Shown: positions 37,670-50,579, counted from the first letter of the stretch. The stretch is DNA of 64,000 nt from Petrosia ficiformis (GCA_947044365.1 OX345644.1:4156077-4220076); one strand, 5' to 3'. Numbers and translations: made by a program. Notes: generated by a model from the sequence alone, not told the origin.

Positions 37670-40600
37670 ATGGCATTATCTAAACCTTCAAGAGTACCAC
37701 CTCTACCACAAAGACAATCGTATGGACCAAAATCGCTCAATGATGAATATGCAGATCCTTTTATAAAAGGAGATTATAAAAGAGTATTGGAGGTGTTACA
37801 AGAAGTGAGTCCTGAAAAAATTAGAATTTCACATTTCTCTCCCAAGCAAGATAACCATATTTTTTGTGCAAAATATAGCATTTCGCTTCTTCATGTTATT
37901 GCTTACCATGGATGGTTAGATATTTGTGACCAACTCATAAACTACTGTGGATACGATCCTCTTGTGCATAGTAGGTTTGGTTCCCTTATTGAACATTGTC
38001 TCATTCCAGATTTACCACCACCACCACCACCTTTATTCTATGCTATACTAGGTGGACACTATGAGGTAGTAACCTACCTCATTGATAAATGTAACTGTGA
38101 TCCTCATCAACAAAGTGTACAGGGAGAGACTCCATTGTATCTGGCATGTTTAGGAGGACACTATGAGATAGTATTTTACCTCATTCACACTTGCCTTTGT
38201 GACCCAACCACAGGGGTTAACAGTTATTATCCACTGATTGGTGCCTGTAAAGGGGGTAATCTTAAGATAGTGAAGCTTCTAATGTCCATATCTGTAGATA
38301 TGAATATCCAAGATGAAAATGGTTACACTTTATTAGATACACCTTCTTATTTAGACGTTGCACAGTATCCTGTGTCTTTACCATCAATAGATGTGAATAT
38401 GAAAGGTGATGATGGCTATACTCCTTTACATACAGCTTGCTGCTATGGTAAATTTGACATTGTACAGTATCTTGCGTCTTTACCATCAATAGATATGAAC
38501 ATTAAAGGTAATAGTGGTTATACTCTCCTACACACAGCTTGTCTTTCTGGTCATTTAAACATTGTAAAGTTTCTTGTGTTTGCATCTTCAGTAGATGTTA
38601 GCAGCAAAGATGATGATGGTTATACTCCATTACATATAGCTTGTCGTTTTGGTCATTTAGTTGTGGCAAAGCATCTTGTTTATGCTTTAGCAGACATTAA
38701 TATTAAAAATAATAATGGTTTTGCCCCTCTACATACAGCTTGTTCTTATGGTAAATTAGACATTGTAAAGTATCTTGCATATTTACCACCAATAGATGTA
38801 AATATGAAAGGTGATGATGGTTATACTCCACTGCAGACAGCCTGTCGTAATGGTAAATTAGATATTGTACGGTATCTTATGTCTTTACCTTCAGTAGAAA
38901 GTGACACTCTACTACATATCGCTTGCCTTCATGGTGTATTAAACATTGTGAGGTTTCTCGTGCTTGTATCTTCAGTAGATGTGAATATCAAAAACGATAA
39001 TGGTTATAATCCATTACATATAGCTTGTCATAATGGTCGACTAGACGTCATAAAGTTTCTTGTGTCTTCCTCTTCAGTAGATGTCAATAGCAAAGATGAT
39101 AATGGTAATACTCCGCTACATACAGCCTGTTGCTATGGTCAACTAGACATCATACAGCTTCTCTTATCCTTATCTTTGATAGATGTGAATATCAGAATTC
39201 CTAGTTATCCTATTCTCTTACATAAAGCTTGTCGTAATGGTTTTACAGATATTGTAAAGTTTCTTGTGTCTTCATCTTCGGTAGATTTGAATAGCAAAAA
39301 TAGTGACGGTAATACTCCACTACATACAGCCTGTCGCTACAGTCAACTAGACATCATACAGTTTCTCTTATCCTTATCTTCAGTAGATGCGAATATCAAA
39401 GACAAAAATGGTGATACTCCATTACATATTGTTTGTCAAATTGGTCAATTAGACATTATAAAGTTTCTTGTGTTTTCAGCTTCAGTAGATGTGAATATCA
39501 AAGACAATAATGGTCATACTCCTTTATACTTAGCTTGTCAAATCGGTCAATTAGACATCATAAAGTTTCTTGTGTCTTCATCTTCAGTAGATACAAATAT
39601 CAAAGATGACAGTGGTTTTACTCCACTACATGTAGCTTGTCATAATGGTAAATTAGACATTGTAAAGTATCTTATAACTTTACCTTCAGTAGATACGAAT
39701 ATCAAAGATAATAATGCTCATACTCCATTACACTTAGCTTGTCAAATTGGTCAATTAGACATCATAAAGTTTCTTGTGTCTTCATCTTCAGTAGATACAA
39801 ATATCAAAGATGACAATGGTTTTACTCCACTACATATAGCGTGTCATAATGGACAACTAGACATCATACAGCTTCTTTTATCCTTATCTTTAGTAGATGG
39901 TAATTTCAGAATACCTAGTTATCCCATTCTCCTACATAAAGCTTGTCGAATTGGTGCAACAGATGTAGCAATGTTTCTTGTTTCTTCTTCTTCAGTAGAT
40001 GTTAATACCAAAGATGATGATGATAATACTCCACTACATGTAGCTTGTCAGAATGGTAAATTAAGCATCGTAATGTTTCTCATGTCCATAGAACAAATAA
40101 ACCCAATGTCAACCAATAGAAACGGAGACACACCACTTCATATAGCATGTACGTATGGTAAAGTGAATGTAGTAAAGTACTTGTTATCAACAGGTCGCGT
40201 AGACCCAATGGCTAAAAATAAATACAAAGAAACTACTATACGAAACGCGAGATATGATTATCGCATTTTGAAACTATTTGAACCTTTTAAAAATTGCCGA
40301 GTAGCTTTTCCTGTTGAGTCTTATAGTAAAGTCTTCCTTTGTGGTAATACTACCAATGGTAAGACTTCTTTGGCAAATGCTTTAGACCAGCGAGGTATGG
40401 GTGTCTCATGGCGAAATAAAATAAATCTGTTCAAATATCGAGAGAAAGCTAAACCTCTCACAGCCGGTATTGTTCCTTATCATTTGCAGAGTAATGAGAT
40501 AGGTAATATGGTTTTGTATGATTTTTCTGGTCATCCTGAATATTACAGTAGTCATGCTGCCGTTCTGGAGAATGTCCTGTTGAGATCTCCTGCTGTGTTT

Positions 40601-42787
40601 ATCATTCTAGTCAAGCTAACTGATAAACTGGAGGATATTGAGAAGCAATTGTACTATTGGGCTAGCTTTATCCAAAATGTTGTCGGTAAAATATCAAAGA
40701 AGTGTCAGGTAATTGTAGTTGGTAGTCATGCTGATAAATGGAGAGCGATGAATGGCAAAGATCTCGTTAAAAGAATTGACATTCAAAAGATCATTGAAAA
40801 CCAGGAGTATAAAGGTTTTGTAGCTGTAGATTGTCATAATATAGATGGTGTGGGTTTTGACGAGTTTGTTAGGTGCCTGACCGAGAGTACTACAGCAGCG
40901 GTTAACAGATCCGAATGTATTAGTTTCTACTGTCATGTCTTGTATGCCTTCCTTATTACACAGATCGATAAGGAGGCTATCAGCTTAGAGAATCTCACAC
41001 GTAGGATACGATATGAGAATGAGCCTTCCCTTCCATCAAATGAATCTGTACTGCTTGAATTTCTAACTATTCTCAGTGATAAAGGTCTCATCTTGTTCAT
41101 TAAAAATACAGATTCTACCAATAGCTGGATTGTTATAAACAAATCAAGCTTCTTGAAAGAGATTAATGGCACACTGTTTGCTCCTTCGTACTTTAAGGAA
41201 TATCATTCAGGTCTGGCTAGTAACACTGGGATAGTACCAGTTTCTGTCCTAAGTGATGTGTTCCCTCAATATGATCTCGACATGTTGGTGGGTTTTTTGA
41301 AGAGCTTGGAGTTCTGTCATGAGATTGATGAAAACACTCTCAAAATTATTTCTACCAATTTCTCATCTTCATCAGAGAAGTTGTTATATTTTCCAGCTCT
41401 TGTAAGTGTTGAGCCTACCTCCAAACTGAATATCACTGATGGGTTTGGGTGGTGTCTTTGGTGTCCTAACCCCTACCAATTCTTTTCAAACAGGTTTCTT
41501 CACATTCTTTTGTTACGATTAGCATATACATTCTCATTGAAAGTAAGTGGTGGTGGTATCATTCAATCAACTCCAATTCAGCCTTTTGATCGTTCCTGTA
41601 CCGTGTGGAAGAATGGTATTTCTTGGACAAGAGATGGTGTTAAGATTGTTGTACAAGTTAGTGAACAGAATCGTAGCGTTATATTATTAGTACAACCAAA
41701 TGATAGAATGGAATGTTGCGAAATTCGTAGTTCAGTTATCAAAAAGATACTAGAGGTTAAGAATGAGTTTTGTATCTGTCCTGATACTAAAGAGTTTTTA
41801 ATTTCTCCTCATCAGCTGCATGCTGCTTTACAATGTAATCTAGCTGGGTTGTCTGTCTATGAAACACAAAATATTGCAAGAGCTGTTTTATTAAAGAAGA
41901 AATCTATCACTAATGATAAAAGTGAAACACTTGATATATCCTCACTCCTCGAACAGTTTGAACCATACCACTCCCTCCCTCTACCAGTAATCCATCAGCT
42001 GTTTGATGATAGTAAAGTCAGTCAGTATATCCCAGAACATCTCCTCAGAGAAATACAAGAAAGATGTAGACCAATAATGGATATCTATCCAGTAACCAGA
42101 GAGTCCAGCACATACCAGTCAGTTAGAGATCATCTGAACAGATTCAGTATATTTTCTGGAAGGAATCCATTTGTAAGTGAATGATTGTTTGTACATGTGT
42201 AACTTAAATCTTCACCACGTTCATTAATTTTTTGTAAAGAATTTGTTTAAGATGACTATAATTATATATTTTTTATTGTAGGATATTGCTGATCCTGTTC
42301 TGACTAATGATGAGAGAAAGGTGATTTCTCAATCATTCTCTGTTACTACTAATATTAATCCTGTCCACTATGTAATACCAGATGATACATTAGGTGAGTA
42401 TTTATAATGCATGACTTCGAAAGTTTCTATGTGCAAAATGTTTAGGATAATTATTAATAATTATAATTGTATATACAATATAAGGTAATTAATTATGAAA
42501 CATATTCCTTCTTCACAGATGAGTCACATCTTGCGGCAGTTGTTCATGTATTAAGAGATATGACACCTGACTGGATGATGTTAGGATTATATCTTGGTAT
42601 TGATAATACTACATTACGTATCATTGAGTCTGACAACCCACTAAAGGCAGTAGATTGTCATCGAACAATGTTATCAACATGGTTGAGACAAGGTGGAGGA
42701 GCTAACAGAAACACTCTGATAGAGGCTCTTGAGAAAATGAATAAAAGAGACATAATAGAAACCATCTGTTCTCAAGCTAATAACTAA
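37670..42787 (+). CDS. Ankyrin-Roc-COR-death domain protein (Roco family, kinase-less)
   Basis: Three exons: 37670-42172, 42282-42393 and 42519-42787 (donors TTT|GTAAGT, TTAG|GTGAGT; acceptors TTGTAG, TTCACAG). The phases agree and give about 1,627 residues. Residues roughly 70-860 hold about 23 ankyrin repeats (consensus GxTPLHxACxxGxLDIVKFL). A Roc GTPase follows: P-loop GNTTNGKTSL (about 891), DxxG as DFSGH (about 950) and a G4-like GSHADK (about 1018). A COR-like part (to about 1500) has winged-helix features (LLEFLTILSDKGLILFI). The last exon is a death domain (DWMMLGLYLGIDNTTLRIIE, then ALEKMNKRDI). DAPK1 has ankyrin-Roc-COR-death with a kinase in front; no kinase is seen here. A role as a GTP-regulated adaptor in death or immune signalling is inference. 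Confidence 0.9.
42282..42393 (+). CDS. Second exon of the Roco-death gene
   Basis: 112 bp, phase 0 in and phase 1 out. It encodes DIADPVLTNDERKVISQSFS and a short linker (HYVIPDDTL) joining the COR-like part to the death domain. Confidence 0.85.
42519..42787 (+). CDS. Third exon of the Roco-death gene: death domain
   Basis: Begins at a TTCACAG acceptor in phase 1 and ends at TAA. It encodes DESHLAAVVHVLRDM, TPDWMMLGLYLGID, HRTMLSTWLRQ and LIEALEKMNKRDIIETI, covering all six expected death-fold helices. Confidence 0.9.
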
Positions 42788-42847
42788 AATTATTTCATTT
42801 TATTAATTCCGTTATGTAGATTTGTATAATTATTAATGTGTATATAT

Positions 42848-42853
42848 AATAAA
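42848..42853 (+). promoter_or_regulatory. Poly(A) signal of the Roco-death gene
   Basis: AATAAA about 60 bp after the stop codon. Confidence 0.6.
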
Positions 42854-42859
42854 ATTAAT

Positions 42860-43208
42860 AAATAATAATAATTATATATTTTATATAGTTTGTTTGTATT
42901 TTGGAGGTGAGGGTTCCTTGCCTTCTCTGCTTTCTTTCTATTGTGTTTGTTTGTACATTTTAGTGCTGAAGGTTCCTGGTTCCATTCCTGCTTAGATATC
43001 TTATTTTTCTTTTTTTACCAATGAAGGTGTTTGTGGAGCTGGTTTGATTGCTGCTCGGGTATATACTTTTTTCTTTTTTGGTATTTGATTGTTGTACATG
43101 TTTGAACTGAGGGGGTCCCTGTTCCCTATAACAACATGAACGCATTTTGAAGCTGAGGGTCTGTCATCTTTTTCCTTGCCATCTTCGTAGCATACTCACA
43201 AGAGCTTC
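42860..43208. other. Intergenic, no gene seen
   Basis: T-rich sequence without an open coding exon. Confidence 0.5.
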
Positions 43209-44205
43209 TTCAGACTCAACACAAAAAGGCGTTGCATTTCACGAGTATATGAATATTGCTTGAAGTAAAATTTTAATTCTATTTCTGAGAGTGGAGTTGC
43301 TATGGTAAAATGTGAACTAGTCTCATTCAAGCGTGTATATATACATACACCACAAGTGCATATACATGTGATTAATTTAGTTAGATTTTGATTGTACTAG
43401 TCTATATACAGTATAAGAGTGTCACAATGTATAGGTACTATAACAAAATGTGAACTAGCTATTATAGTCTCACTATTTAAGCATCTGGTCACACCATGAG
43501 TGTCAATGATATGTACCATTGTATAAAAATAATATTTACACTTGATATTTTGAAATTTACAAGTGATGTCAATATGATGGAATACATTTTGGGAAAACAA
43601 AATGTCGAAATATTAAACATCAAATAACCAAATGTTTTACATATGTAGTGTAGAAACAAATACTATACTACGATGACAAAAATTAATTATAATGAAAATG
43701 ATTTTCCTCACACAGACATCCCTATGTTCTTACTTACATAAGTCTATTTAGCAATGGAATTTAGAAGAAAAAAAAAAGAATTAAGTTTTAAGAAGAAAAT
43801 TGTTTTGGGACATTTTCATCACTTAATGGGTTTCTGTAGCTTTATCCTCATTATTGATAAATTTATAATAAACATAATTATTTATCTGAGAACCTTTCAG
43901 ATAATATTGAGATGGAACCTAATCCTACATATATAACAGGCTCATTGCTAAATGTGAGGAGGCTTGTTAGAGTAGATGATGGTGGGTGTAATGAGTCATC
44001 GACTAATCAATGTTATGAATGAAAGACAATCAAGAAAACAGCCAATTCTAGTAGATACAGCAATATCAAGTCAAGACCATCAGAACAAGGAGGCAACCAA
44101 GCAAGTGTAGTACATTTTTAGTATAATAGTATCCATGCATAGTATGTTCTAAACCTATATTATGATTTAAGTGTAGCGCTGTCATTGAAATGCTATGTAG
44201 AATCT
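43209..44205. repeat. Segmental duplication block 1, copy A
   Basis: Collinear with 61111-62036, with small indels. Shared words include TGAATATTGCTTGAAGTAAA and AGAACAAGGAGGCAACCAAG. It contains a broken copy of the tail-anchored gene family. Confidence 0.9.
43888..44110 (+). pseudogene. Broken copy of the tail-anchored tyrosine-motif gene
   Basis: The frame reads ENLSDNIEMEPNPTYITGSL and VRRLVRVDDGGCNES, then stops at TGA. After a shift, ERQSRKQPILVDTAISSQDH follows. These match the middle of the intact copies (NPxY and 'RQSRKQ...DTAIS' segments). The N-terminal start and the membrane segment are missing. It is on the opposite strand to the neighbouring intact copy. Confidence 0.8.
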
Positions 44206-45140
44206 GATTATTTATACCATAATAATGAGTATACTACAAATGAATAGATTATCAATTATAAATTATTTATTCATTAAAAAATAAAATTTCAAAACCAACA
44301 AATACTATGTGAATGAATAAATAAACTGAATCTCTATAGTTATAAGAATTTTATTTAAGACGAAACGTTTTATTATTTAATATTAAATGAAAAATTATAA
44401 TTATATGATAACACTTGAGATGGAAAGAAAGAAAGAAAGAAGGAAAGAAAGAAAGACAGACACCTGAGGCAATGAAAAAATGAAAATGAGACCATGCATG
44501 TATATATACATAATTTTGAAAATTCTTTAATTTGTCAGTATGGTCACACACTATATTTAATTTTTTTGTTACAGCCTTGCAAGAAAATTGTTTCCTCCAA
44601 ATGCTCAATTATCACAAATACAGACACACATTTTAATGTATAGATCACTATACAGTTTAGCTGTGGTATAGTTGCTGTTTAAGCGGGTGGAGTCACACAT
44701 TAATCACATTTAGAGTATTTTACAGATTAAACTTTCATTTTCAAAGAAGAAAGACCATACAATAGAGAGACTGTTAGAATTAGAAAAAAGACATTATAAC
44801 AGATATATAACACTGTATAGCTATGTGGGATATTTAACTTACATAGCTAATTGTATTAATACATGTAATGTAAAGTAAGCAAGAAATGCTACAGAAAGTA
44901 TACTACAGTATGCATATGAAAAAAGAAAAATACACAAGAACAACAATCGTACTGCTACATCTAATATATAAATGATTTTACTCTTCTCACAAACAGTATA
45001 CACGTGCACCCAGAAAATTTTAGTGAAGTATACTAAATGTAAGCCTGCAGATGTAACAAGCTGTCACTTAGTCTATTATTTATTAGTATGTAATTGTACA
45101 AGATAAAGTTATCAGTTGGGATTGAGACTGGAACAAGGTA
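44206..45140. other. Downstream flank of the 45-kb gene, no gene seen
   Basis: A GAAA microsatellite lies near 44410-44455. From about 44830 the sequence matches 46690-47000 and 63070-63330, the common 3' flank of the gene family. Confidence 0.6.
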
Positions 45141-45144
45141 TGTC

Positions 45145-45684
45145 TCAATTTTGGACCCACAATCCTATGAAAGTGAAAATTGTAACAGAAGACATTAAGA
45201 TGTAGAGGATAGAAAAAGTTATTACAACAAATATTTTCTTTTGTATCAACCTTTTAGAATTTATTTGTCTTTTCTGCAAACATATAGTCACCGAAGAATT
45301 CTGTTTTATCTTGACATTATCACTCTCTTGTTGGTATATCTGATGGTCTTGACCTGATATTGCTGTATCTGTTGGAATTGACTGTTTTCTTGATTGCCTT
45401 TCAGGTACAATTTCGTAATAGTGATTAGGATCACTAGTCAATGACTCACTATCATCTACTCTAACAAACTTCCTCACATTTAGCAATGAGCCTGTTATAT
45501 ATGAAGGATTATCTTTGATCTCTACGTTATCTGAAAGGTTCTCATTTTGACTTCCAGTTTCATCAGCTGATTCTCTTTCTACACATTTGCTTGGTTCATC
45601 ATACACAATCATATCTGACATGTCCTCATATACCTGATTTAATACAACAGGTAATTCATACTCCACATCAATATGACTTGCCAT
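45145..45684 (-). CDS. Tail-anchored membrane protein with tyrosine docking motifs, copy 1
   Basis: A single-exon ORF of 179 residues. I place the start at the ATG giving MASHIDVEYELPVVLNQ because paralogs at 52437 and 63954 begin MASHI. The N-terminal part (about 145 residues) is hydrophilic and carries YEDM (YxxM, a PI3K p85 SH2 type), YDEP, DNPSYI (NPxY, PTB type) and YEIV (ITIM-like). A basic stretch (KRQINSKRLIQKK) precedes one membrane segment (IFVVITFSILYILMSSVTIF) near the C-terminus, with about 10 residues after it. With no signal peptide, this predicts a tail-anchored protein facing the cytosol. The motifs are seen; the signalling role is inference. Confidence 0.7.
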   Translation of the reverse strand: MASHIDVEYELPVVLNQVYEDMSDMIVYDEPSKCVERESADETGSQNENLSDNVEIKDNPSYITGSLLNVRKFVRVDDSESLTSDPNHYYEIVPERQSRKQSIPTDTAISGQDHQIYQQESDNVKIKQNSSVTICLQKRQINSKRLIQKKIFVVITFSILYILMSSVTIFTFIGLWVQN

Positions 45685-47118
45685 TGTAAACACTGTCAGT
45701 AAGAACAAAAATATGAAGTGCTGACTTCACGGTGAAAATAATTATATTGACCTTAGTTCAGTGTGCATATGTGAATAGTACAAGGGAATTTGTGCATTAC
45801 TATAATATTATATAATGTATTTGCAATTGAAAGCATATGTCAGACAGTTTACTCAGTAAGATAACCACCATCAATCACATTCATAACCATGGAATTATTG
45901 TACTCGAAGACTATCAGACAAGTTTACTTATCTACTTAAGTTAACTAAAATAACTCAAATTGTATATTCAATAAAAAGTGACTTGTTTATCAATTTGATT
46001 AGCTATACAACCACTCCAAAAATAGGCTTGGAAGATTTCAGGTGAAATGTTTACTGAAATTCTGGAGGTAACTCTTGGGTGAAAAACAGAAACAATTTAG
46101 AGTATTTTCTGGGTTAATAGTCATTAATAATTTGGATAAGTTTTGGGTAAAGATTTCAGTAATAAATAATAATATATACAAAACAGAAACGCTTGAGAAC
46201 TGAAAGAACATAGAGCAGTACAGTCACACCAATGCTTCAAATTCTGCTTCATTATCTTTTTTCTTCATTTTTTGAAGATCCCCTAGCACAATAGGCAACA
46301 CGTGTATCCCGATTCTGGTTGGAAAAGGAAAGTAAAAAATTGTGAATAACCATCGGGTGCAATTGGGTTAAACTCAGATACTTCCAAGCTATCCCATATG
46401 TTTGTTAATTGAAATAAGCCAATTCCAAATTCCAAATTCCAAAATTCCATTGAGAAATGTGTGGTCATTTAATTAAGCGCATGCGCTGAAAAAAGCATTA
46501 TTATAACACATTATAATTATAATTATAATGGATTGAATGTTCCAATCTGTAAACAGTTCTCTGAGTAGAGATGACCTTGTCATACTCTACTTGTAGGCTG
46601 GTTACAATTGCAGGAATACAACTGTCATTGCAATATTTACATGGACACATTTTAAGGTAATTTTTAAAGCACAATACAGGTTATATATACTTAACTTACA
46701 TAGCTAATTGTATTTATACATGTGATGTAAAGTAAGCAAGAGGTATTACAGAAAGTATACTACAATATTCATACTGAGAAAAGAAAAATACACAAGGACA
46801 ACAATCGTACTGCGGCATCTAATTAACTACAAAATGATTTATATACTTGTCTCACAAAACAGTATACATCCAGAAAAGGTTAGTGAAGTATACTAAATGT
46901 AAGCCTACAGATGTAACAAGCTGTCACTTAGTCTATTATTTATCAGTATATAAGTGTACAAGATAAAGTTATCAGTTGGAGTTGAGACTAGAACTGTTAA
47001 GTTATTGCATTGATATTTTATATAGTGCATGATTCAGTTCAGGAAGATATGTTATATCTTATCTTTTTCAGAATTCTGGACCCACAATTCTATGACAGTG
47101 AAAATTGTAACAGAAGTA
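45668..47118. repeat. Segmental duplication block 2, copy A
   Basis: Collinear with 62041-63455. Shared words include GACTTCACGGTGAAAATAAT and AAGCGCATGCGCT. It comprises the upstream flank of the 45-kb gene and the 3' end of a lost neighbour. Confidence 0.9.
47069..47116 (-). pseudogene. Truncated 3' end of another tail-anchored family copy
   Basis: CAGAATTCTGGACCCACAAT and TATGACAGTGAAAATTGTAA match the last codons of the copy at 63397. Similarity stops abruptly at AACAGAAG and unrelated sequence follows. Confidence 0.75.
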
Positions 47119-47429
47119 CATTTTTTTAAAATGAAAGAGTATATATGTAGGGATATATATCAAAACCAAAATAATCTGGCTGTGAATAGTCTCAACTTGC
47201 CCTTGATAGCTAAGTTTAGCCAGAAACTTGAAAATATCAATAATTCAAAAAAAGCACAGGAACAAGATGGCTTTGGCAACAAAATGAAATGCCACTTCCA
47301 CATAACAATTGTACATAAGTATCGCTTCTTTGTGTTTTGCCTTTACTCTAGCTGTGTATACTTATATAATTATGATTACATAGAGCTGGTCTTCCTGAGA
47401 GCCCTGGTAAACGAACAAATACATAAATA

Positions 47430-47590
47430 AATGATATAAGAAAAAAAAAGAAGAAAGAAAAAAGAAAAAAAAATAAATAAATAAATAAATAAATAAAATA
47501 AAAGAGGAAGAGATAAGTAGACATGAAGTGCAAAATAAATAAATAAATAAATGAATAAATAAATAAATAAATAAGTAAACAATGAATACA
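47430..47590. repeat. (AAAT)n/(GAAA)n low-complexity tract at the LINE 3' end
   Basis: Runs of AAATAAATAAAT. On the LINE's strand this is a (TTTA)n tail next to its 3' end. Confidence 0.9.
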
Positions 47591-47593
47591 AGA

Positions 47594-48006
47594 TTACATA
47601 TTAAAAAAACAATAATTAAAATGTTTGATTGAGGTGGTGTGTCTTGTCTCCTTAGTTAGTGAGTTCCATAATTTAGTGGATCTATACGTAAATGAATTTT
47701 TTATACCAGTTTTTAAGAGGTCTGATAACATATAGTTTATCATGGTTTCGGCCTCTAGTGTGGATGTTGTAGGTAAAAAGGTTATGAAGGTATGGTGGTG
47801 AAAGTTTATTGATTGATTTGAAGGTGGATAATGCTCTTCGATACAGTCTCCTGTCATGAAGTGAACGCCATTGCAACTCTAGTCGGAGAGGATGAGAACT
47901 AATTCCCAGTGGCTTGTTTAAAATAATCCTCATTGCCTTATTTTGCACTTTTTCAATTCTATTGGAGAGTGCGGATGTACTGGGGTCCCAGACAGTGTGG
48001 TACAGG
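47594..48006 (-). mobile_element. 3' end of a LINE retrotransposon (reverse transcriptase C-terminus), frameshifted
   Basis: On the minus strand the frame reads HTVWDPSTSALSNRIEKVQN, then KAMRIILNKPLG, then LQWRSLHDRRLYRRALSTFK and LSPPYLHNLF. After a frameshift KNSFTYRSTKLWNSL follows. This series (VW.P....IEKVQ.KA.R.I, L.W..L..RR..R....FK, F..R..KLWN.L) is the typical C-terminal part of jockey/CR1/L2-like LINE polymerases. The upstream polymerase and endonuclease are missing, so it is a 5'-truncated dead copy. Confidence 0.85.
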
Positions 48007-48650
48007 TAGAACGTGAACTAATAGCTGTTCTACTTCAAATATATTCCTAAGGTTCTATAAGATTCTTTAAAAACTGAGTAGAGTAGATAATCAAAACAAT
48101 AACTATAATAGACTGTTAGTGCTTCATATATGAGAAAGTCAGCCATGATTACTGAATATTGGACACCACAAAGTAATCACAAGGATATGTTTTTCTCCAT
48201 ATATCTTTTTCATTTAGTGAAACAGCATTTTCTATAGACACTTTCTATTCATATAAAAACTGTCAAATTCCACAATATAACTACTGATGTACTGATAAGA
48301 GATTTTATCGATATTCCGTTAATTTAGATATGTACTGATACTAATTTGATGTTATATCTACCCTCTGGTTTCTGATTCTTTTAACAACAATGAGGATTGT
48401 CTCAATAATTATGAGTACATGTATCATAGAAGTGATTAATCATGTTACAATCTCAAGAAATGACATTACATTAGTATTTGTTTTTGTACTAAATACAGTT
48501 TTAGTATTAGTTTTAGTTTTGAGAACTAGAAGTAACTGAAACTACTTTTAATTTTCAGTATTAAAACCTAAACTTAATCATGGTAGTAAAAGTAGAACTG
48601 AACTAAAATTTACCTTTAACGAAATTCAAGGTTTACTAAACACCTTGTGT
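48007..48650. repeat. Dispersed repeat, inverted copy near 28270-28870
   Basis: Shares AGAGATTTTATCGATATTCC, TCTGGTTTCTGATT and TTGTGGAATTTGACAG-like words with 28.3-28.7 kb in inverse order. It includes a MITE end (ACCACAAAGTAATCAC) near 48160. Confidence 0.75.
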
Positions 48651-49189
48651 TGCTATATAGAGACTGCTGTTCCTGTGTAGACTTCCTGTATTTGCTATGT
48701 GTTAAATACTTAATGATTTTTCACCCTCCTAGCCTCATTTTTGTTCATATTATGACTTACCTTTGTTCTGTTACAGAGGCCCCTATCACATGTAGGCTAA
48801 TTTTTGTGTGTAATAGTCAGTCATGTTCATGTTGCATGAAAATTGAGTCAAGAACTTCCTTACACCTTTCATTGTTAAGTTGCATGCAGTTTTGGTTCAG
48901 TCATACCCAGTCTATAGACACTTCTGCTAGTACATAGATTTCAAGAAAGAACTACAGTTGGTCATTTGAACCAGGAGCCCATGCTCTTGTTTGAACTCAC
49001 ACATTCAACTCAATTTGTCATTTAGTTCTTAACAGTTAATTAACTAAAGATGGGGTGGGTAGTACAATACACATTTACTGGAGAAACTAAATTATAATGC
49101 TATGCGTAAAATAGGACCTTCCTGTAAGTCATACAGCAGTATATTTAATGTACATGTACATGTCTGCCTACACCAGTGTTACCATTGGT
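48651..49189. other. Intergenic, no gene seen
   Basis: A partial repeat A word (TTAATTAACTAAAGATGGGG) near 49030, otherwise plain AT-rich sequence. Confidence 0.4.
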
Positions 49190-49490
49190 TCTAAAATACT
49201 AATAATAATACTTATGCTAGTACATAGTAGTATTGACTATAGCTACATTGAATAACTACAACCCTCTTAGGCAATGTGTTTAACCTACAGGTCTACTGTA
49301 ATAACTAAAATGAAAATTGTGCACTATTAGTTAGTTAACTAAAACTAAAAACCTTTTTAGTAAGCCTAAAATTATGTAATAATTTTAGTTATAGTTTAAT
49401 TAACTATAACTAAAATTATGATAAACTAGATATAGTATAACTATAACTAAAAGTGGTCATTATTGTAAAACTAAAAAGACACTAGTACAT
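49190..49490. repeat. TTAGTTAACTAAAA dispersed repeat, inverted relative to 22.8 kb
   Basis: Reverse-complement match to 22785-23040 over about 250 bp (GTGCACTATTAGTTAGTTAA, ACTTAAATGCTAGTA-like flanks). Confidence 0.8.
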
Positions 49491-50579
49491 AGTATTATTA
49501 TTACTGCATACAGTTGAATGACACACACAATGTCTTTACTTTTAATACCAATATTCCAATTATTGTTACTTTAGATATATCTGAATTATGAAGTACTGGT
49601 ATTGAAGAAAGGAGTATTTTGACATACTAATTAAATGACACCAAATGTAATAATATATTATGTTGTACGTTATACTATAGCTACATTACTTTTAAAAAAT
49701 GATGGGATATCAAAACCGAAAATGCATAGAAACACGATTGGGATGGCAGCTACCTTAGCAACTAAATTAAACTACCCACTTCCACATAACAAACCTACAT
49801 AAGTATCACTTCTTTGTGTTATGCTCTTATACTGTAGATTTTTTATTTTTTTTGTAATATATCTTGTTTACCTGTATTATCAGTTTGAATATCAGCTGTA
49901 GTGATACTATTACAAATAATATCAGTAAATAGTAAAATATTTGTAATAGTAATACTATTACAAATAATATCTTATACATGTATATTTTTCAATGTAACAC
50001 AGCTACCATCATAGGGAAATTACTATGAATATATTCTCTAACATCTTTGTTATATTTTCTCTTAAATTGTCAACAGTTGTGACTATTTTCTTCAGCCTTG
50101 CATAATATATGAATTGTATCTGATGTTAAAAGTTGAGAATAAAAGGAAGTTGTTGATGCTATCAAATCAAAGGTGCAGCATCCTAATTGTAGAGAGGTTA
50201 CTGAAAATAGGCTTGAAATATGTAATGAAAACCACAGGCCTGCTCGCTGGCTTTGATGTTATAATATAAATGTACCATCAAAGGTACCACAGATGTGACA
50301 ATAGTCATAGAGGCTAGATGTGTGAAAACTACATGCCCCCAGTCCGTTCAATGACAAAGGAACTATTTAGTCCTTTTATTAAATGTTTTCCAAAGGGTTT
50401 GAAGTTGTACTACAAATTGCTAAATATTATTATTATCCCTGGTGATTATCATACCAGGTCCAGTTTGTTTAATTAGCATGTTTGATTGTAGTTTAGTTAT
50501 ATATACATGTAAATACAATGTAATAAATTAATAATACAGAATACGAAAGACTACTAACAGCAAGTCTATTTGAGTCTTC
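49491..50579. other. Repeat-derived sequence, no gene seen
   Basis: The part 49500-50060 resembles, in reverse complement, 19070-19440 and 22560-22770 (TCAACTGTATGTA, TACTCCATT, TTCAATACCAGTACTTCATA words). No supported exon. Confidence 0.5.

Noticed and set aside
47348..47591. Phe/Tyr-rich minus-strand frames
   Set aside because: Translations of the (TTTA)n tail next to the LINE fragment.
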